DNA of 43,675 nt. It comes from Christensenella sp. UBA7703. GTDB lineage: Bacteria > Bacillota > Clostridia > Christensenellales > CAG-138. The notes under the pieces were generated by a model. It did not search any database, was not told the DNA's origin, and saw only the letters and a program-made list of their open reading frames with translations. Position 1 is the stretch's first letter, and the number at the start of each line of letters is the position of its first letter. Below, in pieces: positions 16,149 to 24,936 of this stretch. Where the stretch lies: contig DLGD01000040.1 in assembly GCA_002482505.1 (NCBI GenBank), positions 1-43,675 of the forward strand, written 5' to 3'. The position numbers were made by a program, and so were the translations under genes.

Positions 16149-16266
16149 CGCGCTTTCCTCCTCCGGCAACTCATCGTATGATGAATGATGTTTGTTTGTA
16201 TAAATGGTTTTCGGTTGAATGTTCTTCCCGTTTGCCGCGCTTTGGAGACGGCGGGCTTTTCAGGCT

Positions 16267-16356
16267 CTTTCACGACGATTGTTTGAGGGTCGATTCAAGC
16301 CCGCGGTTGTACCGCGCGTCTTTCGCGTAGGGAGTTTCCTTCGGAAAGCCCCTACA
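16267..16356. repeat. Diverged copy C of the palindromic repeat
   Basis: The core CTTTCACGACG followed by TTGTTTGAGGGTCGATTCAAGCC aligns with the cores of copies A and B. The GCGGGCGGAT arms are gone; instead there is a separate hairpin, GTAGGG-TTTCC-loop-GGAAA-CCCTAC (16327-16356). This is a decayed or rearranged copy located in the transcribed leader of the dcw operon. Confidence 0.55.
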
Positions 16357-16386
16357 ATAGGATATACTTCCCCCAAACCCACTGTG

Positions 16387-16415
16387 AGTATACACCACAT
16401 CCCCCCATTTGTCAC
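16387..16415 (-). promoter_or_regulatory. Promoter of the mraZ (dcw) operon with possible MraZ boxes
   Basis: On the minus strand GTGACA (16415-16410), a 17-base spacer and TATACT (16392-16387) form a good sigma-A promoter about 230 bases upstream of mraZ. TGGG triplet-plus motifs occur around it (16407-16404, 16381-16378, 16375-16372). MraZ is known to bind repeated TGGGN motifs at its own promoter, so these are candidate operator elements. Confidence 0.6.
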
Positions 16416-16720
16416 CACTTTCATGTATTTTTTACCAACTTTTTTTGAATTTTCTGAAAATAAACGTTTGTTTGCTTCAAACGTCTCGTTTCGCGCCCTC
16501 GGCGGGGTTTTTTCACGCCACAAGTTGTGGTATACTGTGTTTGTCTTGGTGCCAGATATGGTGCAGACAGACATTTTGAACAGCGAAAACCCGCCAAATC
16601 AGCGGTTTTCTTCTTTTGTACCGGAGTTTTTCTTTCTTTTGGAATGCGTTTGTTGAAGCGCATGGCAAATAGGAATCCTTCACACGATCAATGATTCTAT
16701 CTTACGATTAGGAGCAGCGC

Positions 16721-18676
16721 ATGGCATCGGATTACACAGTAGACAAAATCAAAATTATGGAGGGGTTGGACGCGGTGCGCATGCGCCCGGGCATGTACAT
16801 CGGCTCGACGGGGCAGCGCGGCCTGCATCACCTCCTTTGGGAAATCATCGACAACGCCATCGACGAGGCGGCAAACGGCTATGCAAACGAGATCGGCGTC
16901 ACGCTCCACAAGGATAACTCCGTCACAGTCGTGGATAACGGGCGCGGTATCCCCGTGCAAATTCACGAGAAGATGGGCGTTTCCGGCGTGGAAGTCGTGT
17001 TTACCCAGCTCCACGCGGGCGGTAAATTTGGCAACGATTCCTATGGCTACTCCGGTGGACTCCACGGCGTTGGCGCTTCTGTCGTCAACGCGCTCTCCGA
17101 GTGGGTCGAGGTCGAGGTGGCAACCGACGGCAGGCTCTATAAAATGCGCTTCACCAGCGAAGAAGACGCAACGGGCAAGATTATCTCCGGCAAGGCAGTC
17201 GCCCCGCTAGAGGAGATCGGCCGCACCCGCCGGCAAGGCACGAGCGTACACTTCATGCCCGATGCGCGCGTGTTTGAAACCGTCGAGATGAGCTATGACA
17301 TCATCTCCAAGCGCATCCGCGAGCTATCCTATCTCAACCGCGGCACAAAGATGACGCTTTCCGACGAACGCGCAGGCCACCAGAAAAAGGTGGAATACCA
17401 GTTCAACGGCGGCTTGAGCGACTTTGTGAGCTACCTCAACGGAGACAAGACCCCGCTTTATGAGCCGCCGATCCATTTCTCCGGCACGTCGGGCGGGATT
17501 CTGGTCGAGGTTGCGCTCCAGCACAACGACGGCTATGCAGACAACATCTTTTCCTATGTCAACAATATTCCAACCACCGAGGGCGGCACGCACGAAACAG
17601 GATTCAAAGCCGCGCTGACCAAGGTGCTCAACGACTATTGCCGTAAGATGGGCTATCTCAAGGACAAGGATGCACCGCTCACAGGGGAAGATTTCCGCGA
17701 GGGGATCACCGCCGTGCTCTCGCTCAAGATGCGCACGATTCAGTTTGAAGGGCAGACCAAGACCAAGCTGGGCAATACCGAGGCGCGCCCCGCGGTGGAG
17801 AGCGTTGTCTCCGAACAGCTCACGCCGTTTTTGGAGGATCTCAAACACGGCGAGATCGCAACCATCATCGCGGAAAAAGCGGTCAAGTCGGCAAAGGTAC
17901 GCGAGGCCGCGAGAAAAGCCAAAGCCACCGCGCGCGAAAAGAACAAGCTGGAAAACGCGCCGCTGGTCGGCAAACTTTCAAGCTGCAGCGGGCGCGACTA
18001 TAGCAAGAACGAACTGTTCATCGTCGAAGGAGACAGCGCGGGCGGCTCGGCAAAGCAAGGGCGCGACCGGAAGTTTCAGGCGATTCTGCCACTGCGCGGA
18101 AAACCGCTGAACGTCGAAAAGAAGCGCATCGATCAGGTGCTCCAAAACGAGGAGTTCCGTTCGATCATCACCGCCGTCGGCACCGGCATCGGCGAGGATT
18201 TCGACATCTCCTCGCTCAAATACGACAAGATTATCATCCTCTCGGACGCGGATCAGGACGGCGCGCATATCCGCGCAATCCTTTTGACGTTCTTCTATCG
18301 TTATATGAAGGAACTGGTCACCGAAGGGCACGTGTATATCGGGCTTTCCCCGCTCTACAAGGTGCAAAAGGACACCAAGCGCATCTATTGCTATGACGAC
18401 GAGGAGCTGCGCGCCGCGACGAAATCCGTTGGCAAAGGCTACACGATCCAACGCTATAAGGGCTTGGGTGAGATGAACCCTGAGCAGCTCTGGGAAACGA
18501 CCATGAACCCGGAAGGCCGCGCACTGATTCGCGTGACAATTGAGGACGCGGCGGACGTGGAGCACCTCGTCACCGTGCTCATGGGCGATAAAGTCCAGTC
18601 GAGAAAAGAATATATCTTTGAGAACGCGGACTTTAATAAAAACGCAAACGAGATGTTTGAGAAGCTGAAAGATTGA
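16721..18676 (+). CDS. parE: Type IIA topoisomerase B subunit (ParE, possibly GyrB)
   Basis: A 651-residue ATPase subunit. The GHKL ATP site is complete (EIIDNAIDEA, DNGRGIPV, GLHGVGASVVNALS), followed by the transducer domain and the TOPRIM domain with EGDSAGGSAKQGRDRKFQAI and DADQDGAHIR, ending in the RYKGLGEMNPEQLWETTMNP segment. With its partner downstream it cuts and reseals duplex DNA. It is assigned to topoisomerase IV because the pair lies away from any dnaA-dnaN-recF genes, where gyrB normally sits; the sequence alone does not exclude gyrase. AGGAG lies six bases before the ATG. Confidence 0.88.
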   Translation: MASDYTVDKIKIMEGLDAVRMRPGMYIGSTGQRGLHHLLWEIIDNAIDEAANGYANEIGVTLHKDNSVTVVDNGRGIPVQIHEKMGVSGVEVVFTQLHAGGKFGNDSYGYSGGLHGVGASVVNALSEWVEVEVATDGRLYKMRFTSEEDATGKIISGKAVAPLEEIGRTRRQGTSVHFMPDARVFETVEMSYDIISKRIRELSYLNRGTKMTLSDERAGHQKKVEYQFNGGLSDFVSYLNGDKTPLYEPPIHFSGTSGGILVEVALQHNDGYADNIFSYVNNIPTTEGGTHETGFKAALTKVLNDYCRKMGYLKDKDAPLTGEDFREGITAVLSLKMRTIQFEGQTKTKLGNTEARPAVESVVSEQLTPFLEDLKHGEIATIIAEKAVKSAKVREAARKAKATAREKNKLENAPLVGKLSSCSGRDYSKNELFIVEGDSAGGSAKQGRDRKFQAILPLRGKPLNVEKKRIDQVLQNEEFRSIITAVGTGIGEDFDISSLKYDKIIILSDADQDGAHIRAILLTFFYRYMKELVTEGHVYIGLSPLYKVQKDTKRIYCYDDEELRAATKSVGKGYTIQRYKGLGEMNPEQLWETTMNPEGRALIRVTIEDAADVEHLVTVLMGDKVQSRKEYIFENADFNKNANEMFEKLKD

Positions 18677-18774
18677 ATTCCCGCCCGGAGATGAAAACCG
18701 AGCGCGTGAGTTATGACGCAAACACGCCCTGTGTAGCAACCGATAGAATCGAGCCAACATAAAGGAAACACGAT

Positions 18775-21171
18775 ATGCCAAAAGAACCCGTACAACTCAA
18801 GCTGGAGAAGATCATCCAGCGCAACATGGATGAGGTCATGCATCAGTCCATGATGCCCTATGCCGAACACGTCATCCTCGAGCGCGCGCTTCCGCGCGTG
18901 GAGGACGGCCTCAAGCCCGTGCAGCGGCGCATCCTCTACACCATGCTGGAGCTGAGCTTGACCCCCGACAAACCGCACAGGAAAAGCGCGCGTATCGTCG
19001 GCGACTGCCTGGGCAAATACCATCCGCACGGCGACACCTCCGTTTACGACGCGATGGTTCGCATGGCGCAGCCGTACAATATGTGTGTCCCGCTCGTGGA
19101 CGGCCACGGCAACTTCGGCAGCGTGGACGGAGACAGCGCGGCGGCGATGCGCTATACCGAGGCGCGCATGACGGAAGCCGCGATGCAGTTGCTGCGCGAT
19201 ATTGAAAAAGACACCGTCGGGTTTTCGTTTAATTTCGACGATACACTCAAGGAGCCGGACCTCTTGCCCGGGCGTTTCCCGAACCTGCTGGTCAACGGAG
19301 CCAGCGGCATCGCAGTGGGACTTGCCACCAACATTCCACCGCACAATCCTGTGGAGGCGATCAATGCCGTCATCGCGGTGATGGATAACCCCCGCATTCC
19401 GCTGGAAGAGTTGATGCAGATCATCCCCGCGCCGGACTTTCCAACCGGTGGCTTCCTGCTGGAATCGTCCGAGGTGGAGCAGGCCTATCGCACCGGGCGC
19501 GGCAAGATCTACATGCGCGCCAAGACGCATTTTGAAGAGCAGAAAAACGGGAAGACGCTGATCGTGATCACCGAGCTGCCGTTTCAGGTCAACAAGGCGA
19601 ACATGCTGGAGAAAATCCTCGCCGTCAGTCAGGAAAAGAAGGCGATGTTCTCCGGCATTGCGGATATTCGGGACGAAAGCGACCGTACGGGCATGCGCGC
19701 CGTCATTGAGATCAAGAAGGACGGCGACCCGGAGCGAATCCTGCAGTATCTCTTCAAGTATTCCGACCTGCAGATGACCTTCGGCGTCAATATGGTCGCC
19801 ATCGCGGGCGGTAAGCCTCAGCAGATGAACCTCAAGCAGATCATCGCGCACTACATCCGCCATCAGCGGGATGTGGTCACGCGGCGCACGCAGTTTGAGC
19901 TGGACGCAGCCCTGCGCCGTGAACACATCTTGGCAGGCTTGATGATCGCGGTGGATAATCTCGATGCGGTCATCGCCCTCATCCGCGCCAGCAAGTCCCC
20001 CAAGGAAGCGCGTGAGGGTTTGATGAAAACCTTCGAGCTCTCCGAAATTCAGGCACAGGCGATTCTCGATTTGCGCCTGCAACGCCTGACCAACATGGAG
20101 CTTGTCACCATCAAGCGCGAATATGCCGAGGTGGTGCGCCTGATCGAGGAACTGCGCGGCATCCTTGCCAGCGAGAAAAAGCTCCTCGCACTGATTAAAA
20201 AAGAACTCACCGAGATTCGCGAACAGCTCGCGGTTTCGCGCAGGACGACGTTTGTCGCCTGCGACGAACAGCCGATCGACGAAGCGGAAGACCTCGCGAT
20301 TGTGGAGGACGTCACCGTCTGCATCTGCGAAGGGCTGAAGGTGCGCCGTATGCCAAGCAAGGTATTCTCGCTTGCGGCGATCTCGGAGGACAAGCCGCTC
20401 TTCGTACTCGAGACCCGATCCAACCAGCGCATCCGGCTCTTTACGGATCAGGGCGCGGTGCTTTCCCTCGCGGTGGAGGAACTACCGGAGACTCGCGCAA
20501 CCACGAGAGCTGCAAACCTTGCGTCGCTATTGCCGTTTGAGAAAAACGAAAAGATCATCGCGCTGTATGGCGACGACGAGGAGGGCGACTATCTCTTCTA
20601 TCTGCGAGACGGCAACATCAAGCGTACGCCGGCTGCGGAATACCGCGTGCGCGTCAAACGCACGGTGGCGGTTGCGTTGCGGGACAAAGACCGCGTGCTC
20701 AGCATTGAAAAATATGAGCCGAAGTCGATCCTTATGGTCACGAAGCTCGGCATGAGCATCCGCTTTGCGGCGGAAACGATCCCCGCGATGGGGCGCGTTT
20801 CCGGCGGGGTGAAGTGCGTCAAGCTCGACAAAGGAGACGAGGTGCTCTTTGCTGCCCTCGTTCCGGACGAAGCGGACGTACTAACCATCACGGACAAGGG
20901 CTTTGGCAAACGATCGCCGATGTTTGACTATGACCTGCAGGGCAGAAACGGCAAGGGATTGAAAACCTTTGACCTCAAGAAAAACGGTTCCAACGGCACC
21001 TGTATCGCGGCGGTCGCGGTGCTAACCGAGCAAAAGGCGATTACGCTGCTCCAGCGGCACGGCGGACGGACGAGCATTCAAACCGGCGAAGTGCGGATTG
21101 AGCCGCGCGCAAGCAAGGGCAATATGCTCGTTGCGGTCGTGCTGGACGACGATGTGGTCGGCATCGAGTAA
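18775..21171 (+). CDS. parC: Type IIA topoisomerase A subunit (ParC, possibly GyrA)
   Basis: A 798-residue breakage-reunion subunit. The winged-helix region has KYHPHGDTSVYDAMVRMAQ and the catalytic Tyr in AAMRYTEARM. The usual Ser of the quinolone-resistance region is Thr here (GDTSVYD), and the acidic residue four positions on is Asp. A beta-pinwheel C-terminal domain follows; its closest match to the GyrA box is QGRNGKG, a degenerate form, which favours ParC over GyrA. It starts 98 bases after parE with AAAGGAAA upstream and is followed by a terminator. Confidence 0.88.
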   Translation: MPKEPVQLKLEKIIQRNMDEVMHQSMMPYAEHVILERALPRVEDGLKPVQRRILYTMLELSLTPDKPHRKSARIVGDCLGKYHPHGDTSVYDAMVRMAQPYNMCVPLVDGHGNFGSVDGDSAAAMRYTEARMTEAAMQLLRDIEKDTVGFSFNFDDTLKEPDLLPGRFPNLLVNGASGIAVGLATNIPPHNPVEAINAVIAVMDNPRIPLEELMQIIPAPDFPTGGFLLESSEVEQAYRTGRGKIYMRAKTHFEEQKNGKTLIVITELPFQVNKANMLEKILAVSQEKKAMFSGIADIRDESDRTGMRAVIEIKKDGDPERILQYLFKYSDLQMTFGVNMVAIAGGKPQQMNLKQIIAHYIRHQRDVVTRRTQFELDAALRREHILAGLMIAVDNLDAVIALIRASKSPKEAREGLMKTFELSEIQAQAILDLRLQRLTNMELVTIKREYAEVVRLIEELRGILASEKKLLALIKKELTEIREQLAVSRRTTFVACDEQPIDEAEDLAIVEDVTVCICEGLKVRRMPSKVFSLAAISEDKPLFVLETRSNQRIRLFTDQGAVLSLAVEELPETRATTRAANLASLLPFEKNEKIIALYGDDEEGDYLFYLRDGNIKRTPAAEYRVRVKRTVAVALRDKDRVLSIEKYEPKSILMVTKLGMSIRFAAETIPAMGRVSGGVKCVKLDKGDEVLFAALVPDEADVLTITDKGFGKRSPMFDYDLQGRNGKGLKTFDLKKNGSNGTCIAAVAVLTEQKAITLLQRHGGRTSIQTGEVRIEPRASKGNMLVAVVLDDDVVGIE

Positions 21172-21210
21172 TCTGGACACAACCAAGCACCTCTAAAAAT
21201 GATGAGCGTA

Positions 21211-21246
21211 AAAAACGGACTGCCTTTTTAGGCAGCCCGTTTTATG
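21211..21246. terminator. Terminator after parC
   Basis: AAAACGG-CTGCCT pairs with AGGCAG-CCGTTTT around a T-rich loop, with one mismatch in the stem. A runs on the left and T runs on the right make it usable from both sides, serving parC and the convergent small membrane gene. Confidence 0.8.
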
Positions 21247-21278
21247 TTGTGTGTCCTTTGGGTATGTGAAAAGATATT

Positions 21279-21533
21279 TTACCGTTTGCCGAGGATCAGC
21301 CGGCTGAGCAAAATCAGGATACAAGCACCGCCGACCGCGATGAAAAAACCGCCGATCGACCAGACGTTGCCGGACCCGATGCCCGCATAGTCCGCCAGCC
21401 AGCCGCCGACAACGCTGCCCGCGACGCCGAGGATGATGTTGCGGATGAGCCCGCCTTTGCCGTGCATAATCTTGCTCGCAACCCAACCGATGAGCGCGCC
21501 GATGAGCAGCCAACCGAGAAAGTTCCAGAACAT
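21279..21533 (-). CDS. GlsB/YeaQ/YmgE-family stress membrane protein
   Basis: An 84-residue, three-helix membrane protein rich in Gly (LGWLLIGALIGWVASKIM, then ILGVAGSVVGGWLADY, then IGGFFIAVGGACILILL), the exact architecture of the transglycosylase-associated GlsB/YeaQ family, which is general-stress-linked but of unknown biochemical role. The ATG at 21533 has GGGGG nine bases upstream; a TTG two codons earlier sits too close to it. Confidence 0.88.
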   Translation of the reverse strand: MFWNFLGWLLIGALIGWVASKIMHGKGGLIRNIILGVAGSVVGGWLADYAGIGSGNVWSIGGFFIAVGGACILILLSRLILGKR

Positions 21534-21581
21534 ATCCAATTTCCCCCTGTTTGTTTTTTGAATGTTTGCGCGTTTATCGCG

Positions 21582-22139
21582 CTATTCCGTCTTCTTTTCT
21601 TCCGGCGCTGCGGATGCTGTCGCGGCGCTTTGCTGCGTTTTCTTTTTGAAAAACACGCGGAAGATCACGTTTGCAACCGCCGCAATCACGGGGCCGAGAA
21701 TCATTCCCGCGCCGCCGAAAAGAACCAGCCCGCCCACGGATGCCAGCAGTGTGATCCACGGAGACACACCGATGCTCTTGCCCGTAATGATGGGATCGAG
21801 AATCATCCGAAGCACAACCATTGCGATATACGTAGCTCCCACGCAGACTGCCATATGCGGGTTTTTCGCGATCAGCGCGATGATTGCCCACGGCACAAAC
21901 ACGATTCCGCTGCCGATGACGGGTACGAGGTCGAGCAGGCTGATACCAATCGCGATCAGCGGAGACCACCAACCAAGACCGGTAACGATCATGCCAATCG
22001 TGATGACGACAAAGTTGACCCCAAAGAGAATCAACTGCGCCTTACCAAAGCCGAGCGCCGCGCTGCCGAGCTCTTTGAGCGCGGTGACAATGCGCCGCTT
22101 GGTTTCCTGCGTAGGCTTGCTTTCTTGATTTTGTTCCAT
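21582..22139 (-). CDS. Half-length AI-2E family transporter-like protein
   Basis: About 185 residues matching only the C-terminal half of AI-2E (PerM/YdiK-type) proteins: the conserved LLDLVPVIGSGIVFVPWAI and the LDPIITGKSIGVSPWITLL segment, then the final GGLVLFGGAGMILGPVIAA helix. Full family members have about 350 residues. The N-terminal half is missing and is not found upstream, where a promoter lies instead, so this is a short stand-alone form or an old deletion that gained a promoter. Start uncertain: ATG at 22139 or 22172, neither with a clear ribosome site. The lysine-rich tail is cytoplasmic. Confidence 0.75.
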   Translation of the reverse strand: MEQNQESKPTQETKRRIVTALKELGSAALGFGKAQLILFGVNFVVITIGMIVTGLGWWSPLIAIGISLLDLVPVIGSGIVFVPWAIIALIAKNPHMAVCVGATYIAMVVLRMILDPIITGKSIGVSPWITLLASVGGLVLFGGAGMILGPVIAAVANVIFRVFFKKKTQQSAATASAAPEEKKTE

Positions 22140-22188
22140 GTATTGTGCCGTTTTATCCAATCTTATATTCATATTGTTGTATGTCATG

Positions 22189-22217
22189 ATTATAACGGAA
22201 TGCGGTTTGCGGCACAA
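22189..22217 (-). promoter_or_regulatory. Promoter of the AI-2E-like gene
   Basis: On the minus strand TTGTGC (22217-22212), a 17-base spacer and a perfect TATAAT (22194-22189). The predicted start site is about 22182, which excludes the in-frame ATG at 22187 as the translation start. Confidence 0.65.
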
Positions 22218-22242
22218 TCGGTTTTGGGTGAGCAAATCGTGA

Positions 22243-22275
22243 CAAATACACAAAAGAGGAGGGCTCGCCCTCCTC
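22243..22275 (-). terminator. Terminator of the Bce-type operon
   Basis: GAGGAGGGC and GCCCTCCTC form a nine-pair stem with a tiny loop, followed on the minus strand by TTTTGTGTATTTG. It lies 18 bases after the permease stop. Confidence 0.78.
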
Positions 22276-22292
22276 TCTCGCGTTCATACTTG

Positions 22293-24008
22293 TTATCTTC
22301 GCACAATGCGGTAATACGTCCGCGCCGTCACGCGATAGATCACGAAATACAGCAGCGTAAAGGCGATCAACGATCCCGCAATGCAGGTCAGCACCAAGCC
22401 CCAGTCATAGAGCATAAATGTCTTAAGCATCTGCGCCATGATCTTTGAGGCGAAAAACATATGCAGCGCCGTTGCCATCAGCGGCAGGAAAAAGACCCAG
22501 AGCACTTGTGAATTGATCGTCTTCTTTACCTGCTGGTCATCCATGCCGACTTTTTGCAGGATCTCGAAGCGTTCCTTGTCCTCATATCCCTCCGTAACCT
22601 GCTTAAAGTAGAGAATCAGCACCGCTACGGCGAGGAACAGCACCGCAAAGAACGCGCCGAGGAACAAGAGCCCGCCGTAGAACCCGTATCCCTCCTCCAT
22701 AGCGGTATAAAAATCGGAAACCATAAGCCCCGGTGTATCCAGAAAGGATTGGCTGTATTGATCCCGCACCGCCTGCACAAACGCAAGGCAGTCCTCTGTC
22801 GTTCCCTTCATATCAAAGCGGAAACTCTCGTCATAAAAGATCAGCGTCGGAACCTCGATAAACTCGCTCTTTTCCCAGACGAAGTTATTGCGCCGGAATT
22901 CTTCGCCCTCCGGCAGTTTCGTAATCAGTTTGCTCTTGTCCGCGGTCAAGATAACATTGTGTTCCGCAGCGATCTTGTTCAGCGTTGCATCATAACTCAC
23001 AATCTGCTCGTTGGTTGCAGTTTCCGGCACAAACACCTGCGCGTCAAAAGGATACATCCCGCGCGTCATCTGCTCCCTGCCGAGATAGAGCGAGAGCGTG
23101 CCGGAGATCGTGACCACCAGCATGGTCGAAAGAATGCAGATGGTGGCCAATCCCCGCGCGTTTTGCCGCATGCGGTGGAACATGCCGGAGATGGTCACAA
23201 AGTGATCCGCCTGATAGTACAGACTTTTTTTCATGCGTAGCAGCCGGAGCACCACAATGCTTCCGCAAAGAAAGAGCAAGTAGGTGGCGCAGATCACCGC
23301 AATCGCCAGCGGGAAGAAAATGCCGAGCGCAATGCCCGGAACCTCGGTTGTCCAGGCAAAATAGTATGCGCCTACGAGCATGATGAGCCCGAGAATCGCC
23401 AGAGGCAGCAGGCCTTTTTTGTCTTTTTCTCCACTCTTATCGCTCGAGAGTAGCGCAATCGGGCTTGCGGTATGCACGCGGATCACGTTTGCAATCGAGG
23501 TGACCAGAAACACGAGGAAGAACAACGCCGCCATCAGCCCGTAGGCAATCAACGGAATGGAGAACGCGCTGCCCGGGATCGCGTGAATCAGCTTCATCAG
23601 CAACAGGAACAGCAGCCGCCCGAAGACGAGCGCAATCACTGTGCCGAGCACCAATCCTCCGCCTATGACAAACGTGTTTTCCCAAACGAGCACGCGCCCG
23701 ACATGGCGTTTGTCCAATCCAAGGATGCCGTAAAGCCCAAACTCCTTCTTCCTGCGCTTGATGAGGAAGTTGTTGATGTAAAGCATGAAGAAAAACGTAA
23801 ACAGCGCGTAGACCACGAGGCCAAAGGCAAAGAGCATCCGCGCGGTGTCCCCGCTTGGCGTGTTGGTCAGCCCCTTGGAAAAGAGCAGGCCGGAGATGAG
23901 GAGAAACACGCCGCTCATCACCGCGGTTGCGATCAAATACGGCAGATACGTGAGCTTGTTGCGCCGCACATTGCTCAGCGCCAGTTTGAAGTAAAAGAAT
24001 TTACGCAT
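22293..24008 (-). CDS. Bce-type ABC transporter permease (FtsX-like)
   Basis: A 571-residue permease with ten predicted membrane helices and a large extracellular domain of roughly 130 residues between helices 7 and 8 (from about YLGREQMTRGMYPF to TAMEEGYGFYGG). This is the layout of BceB-type permeases, which bind cell-wall-active peptides such as bacitracin and signal to the partner kinase. The N-terminal KLALSNVRRNKLTYLPYLIA is typical. The start at 24008 has GGAGGG nine bases upstream. It lies 44 bases after its ATPase gene. Which peptide is sensed cannot be read from sequence. Confidence 0.93.
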   Translation of the reverse strand: MRKFFYFKLALSNVRRNKLTYLPYLIATAVMSGVFLLISGLLFSKGLTNTPSGDTARMLFAFGLVVYALFTFFFMLYINNFLIKRRKKEFGLYGILGLDKRHVGRVLVWENTFVIGGGLVLGTVIALVFGRLLFLLLMKLIHAIPGSAFSIPLIAYGLMAALFFLVFLVTSIANVIRVHTASPIALLSSDKSGEKDKKGLLPLAILGLIMLVGAYYFAWTTEVPGIALGIFFPLAIAVICATYLLFLCGSIVVLRLLRMKKSLYYQADHFVTISGMFHRMRQNARGLATICILSTMLVVTISGTLSLYLGREQMTRGMYPFDAQVFVPETATNEQIVSYDATLNKIAAEHNVILTADKSKLITKLPEGEEFRRNNFVWEKSEFIEVPTLIFYDESFRFDMKGTTEDCLAFVQAVRDQYSQSFLDTPGLMVSDFYTAMEEGYGFYGGLLFLGAFFAVLFLAVAVLILYFKQVTEGYEDKERFEILQKVGMDDQQVKKTINSQVLWVFFLPLMATALHMFFASKIMAQMLKTFMLYDWGLVLTCIAGSLIAFTLLYFVIYRVTARTYYRIVRR

Positions 24009-24052
24009 ACCGCTTGCCCTCCGTTTCAAGAAGGCAACAGGGCGAAACAATC

Positions 24053-24814
24053 TTACGCAATGTCGCCACCTCCCAGAATCGAGAGATTCGCGACAATGCG
24101 GTCAAAGAACGCGCGGTTGTTCTCTTCCCCGCGATAAAGCTGAGAAAACAACGAGCCGTCAGAGATAAACAACACGCGGGAGGCATAGCTTGCCGCCATC
24201 GCACTGTGGGTCACCATCACGATGGTCTTACCGATCTGGTGCAGGTCGGTCAGCTGCCCCAGGAGGCTTGCGGAGGCTTTGCTGTCCAGTGCACCCGTTG
24301 GCTCGTCCGCCAGCAGGATGCGCGGGTCGGTGATCACCGCGCGCGCAATCGCCGCGCGCTGCTTCTCACCGCCGGACACCTCAAAGGGGTACTTGCTCAG
24401 CAACTGCGTAATGCCGAGCTGCCGCGCGATGGGCAGCAGCCGCTCCTCCATCTCGCGCACAGGGGTTTGCATCAGCACGAGCGGAAGCAGGATGTTGTCC
24501 TTGATCGAAAACGTATCCAGCAGGTTGAAGTCCTGAAAGACGAACCCGAGGTGTTTTCTACGAAATTCCGACAGGTCGCGATCGGCAATCGACGAAAAAC
24601 TTGTTCCGTCGAGCAGCACATCGCCCGTCGTGGGTTTGTCCAGCGAGGCAAGAATGTTGAGCAGCGTGGTCTTACCGCTGCCGCTCGCTCCCATGATGGC
24701 GACAAATTCACCCTCGATGACCTCAAAACTCACGTTCTTGAGCGCAACGCATTGCCGCATGCCAAGTTTGGTGTTGTAGACCTTTCCCAGTCCTTTTACC
24801 TGAAGAAGAGACAT
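24053..24814 (-). CDS. Bce-type ABC transporter ATPase
   Basis: A 253-residue ABC ATPase of the MacB/BceA branch. Walker A is GASGSGKTT, the signature is VSGGEKQRAAIARA, Walker B is ILLADEPTGAL, and a switch His is in VTHSAMAAS. It energises the neighbouring permease. It opens MSLLQVKGLGKVYNTKLG and has a GGAGGATA site close by. A 122-base gap separates it from the kinase gene and may hold a response-regulator-controlled promoter. Confidence 0.95.
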   Translation of the reverse strand: MSLLQVKGLGKVYNTKLGMRQCVALKNVSFEVIEGEFVAIMGASGSGKTTLLNILASLDKPTTGDVLLDGTSFSSIADRDLSEFRRKHLGFVFQDFNLLDTFSIKDNILLPLVLMQTPVREMEERLLPIARQLGITQLLSKYPFEVSGGEKQRAAIARAVITDPRILLADEPTGALDSKASASLLGQLTDLHQIGKTIVMVTHSAMAASYASRVLFISDGSLFSQLYRGEENNRAFFDRIVANLSILGGGDIA

Positions 24815-24936
24815 GGAAATATCCTCCGTTTTTTCTTTGATGCGGCTATTTTACGAAAAAAACATGCCTGGAAACCATCGAACTGCCTTACAAATCGTGT
24901 ATGCAATCTTACGATTTTGTCACCTTAGCGCTTGCT
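24815..24936 (-). promoter_or_regulatory. Candidate response-regulator target before the ABC genes
   Basis: In many Bce modules the ABC operon has its own promoter controlled by the linked response regulator. This gap contains an inverted AAATCG...CGATTT pair with a 14-base spacer, and GTGACA, but no convincing -10 was found. The assignment rests mainly on operon logic. Confidence 0.35.

Larger units (their letters stand above)
16149..16720. other. Divergent control region between mraZ and parE
   Basis: This 570-base region holds the mraZ promoter on the minus strand, a diverged repeat copy inside the mraZ leader, a hairpin at 16327-16356, and on the plus side an AT-rich stretch with a possible parE -10 box, TATACT at 16531-16536, whose -35 is weak. 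No gene is supported here; open frames are low-complexity or antisense-like. Confidence 0.6.

Noticed and set aside
18454..20082. Long open frame on the minus strand (542 codons) opposite parE/parC
   Set aside because: It is antisense to the conserved topoisomerase genes and its product is His/Arg-rich without a known fold.
24014..24928. Plus-strand frame of 304 codons opposite the ABC ATPase
   Set aside because: Antisense to a gene with all ABC motifs; no independent evidence.
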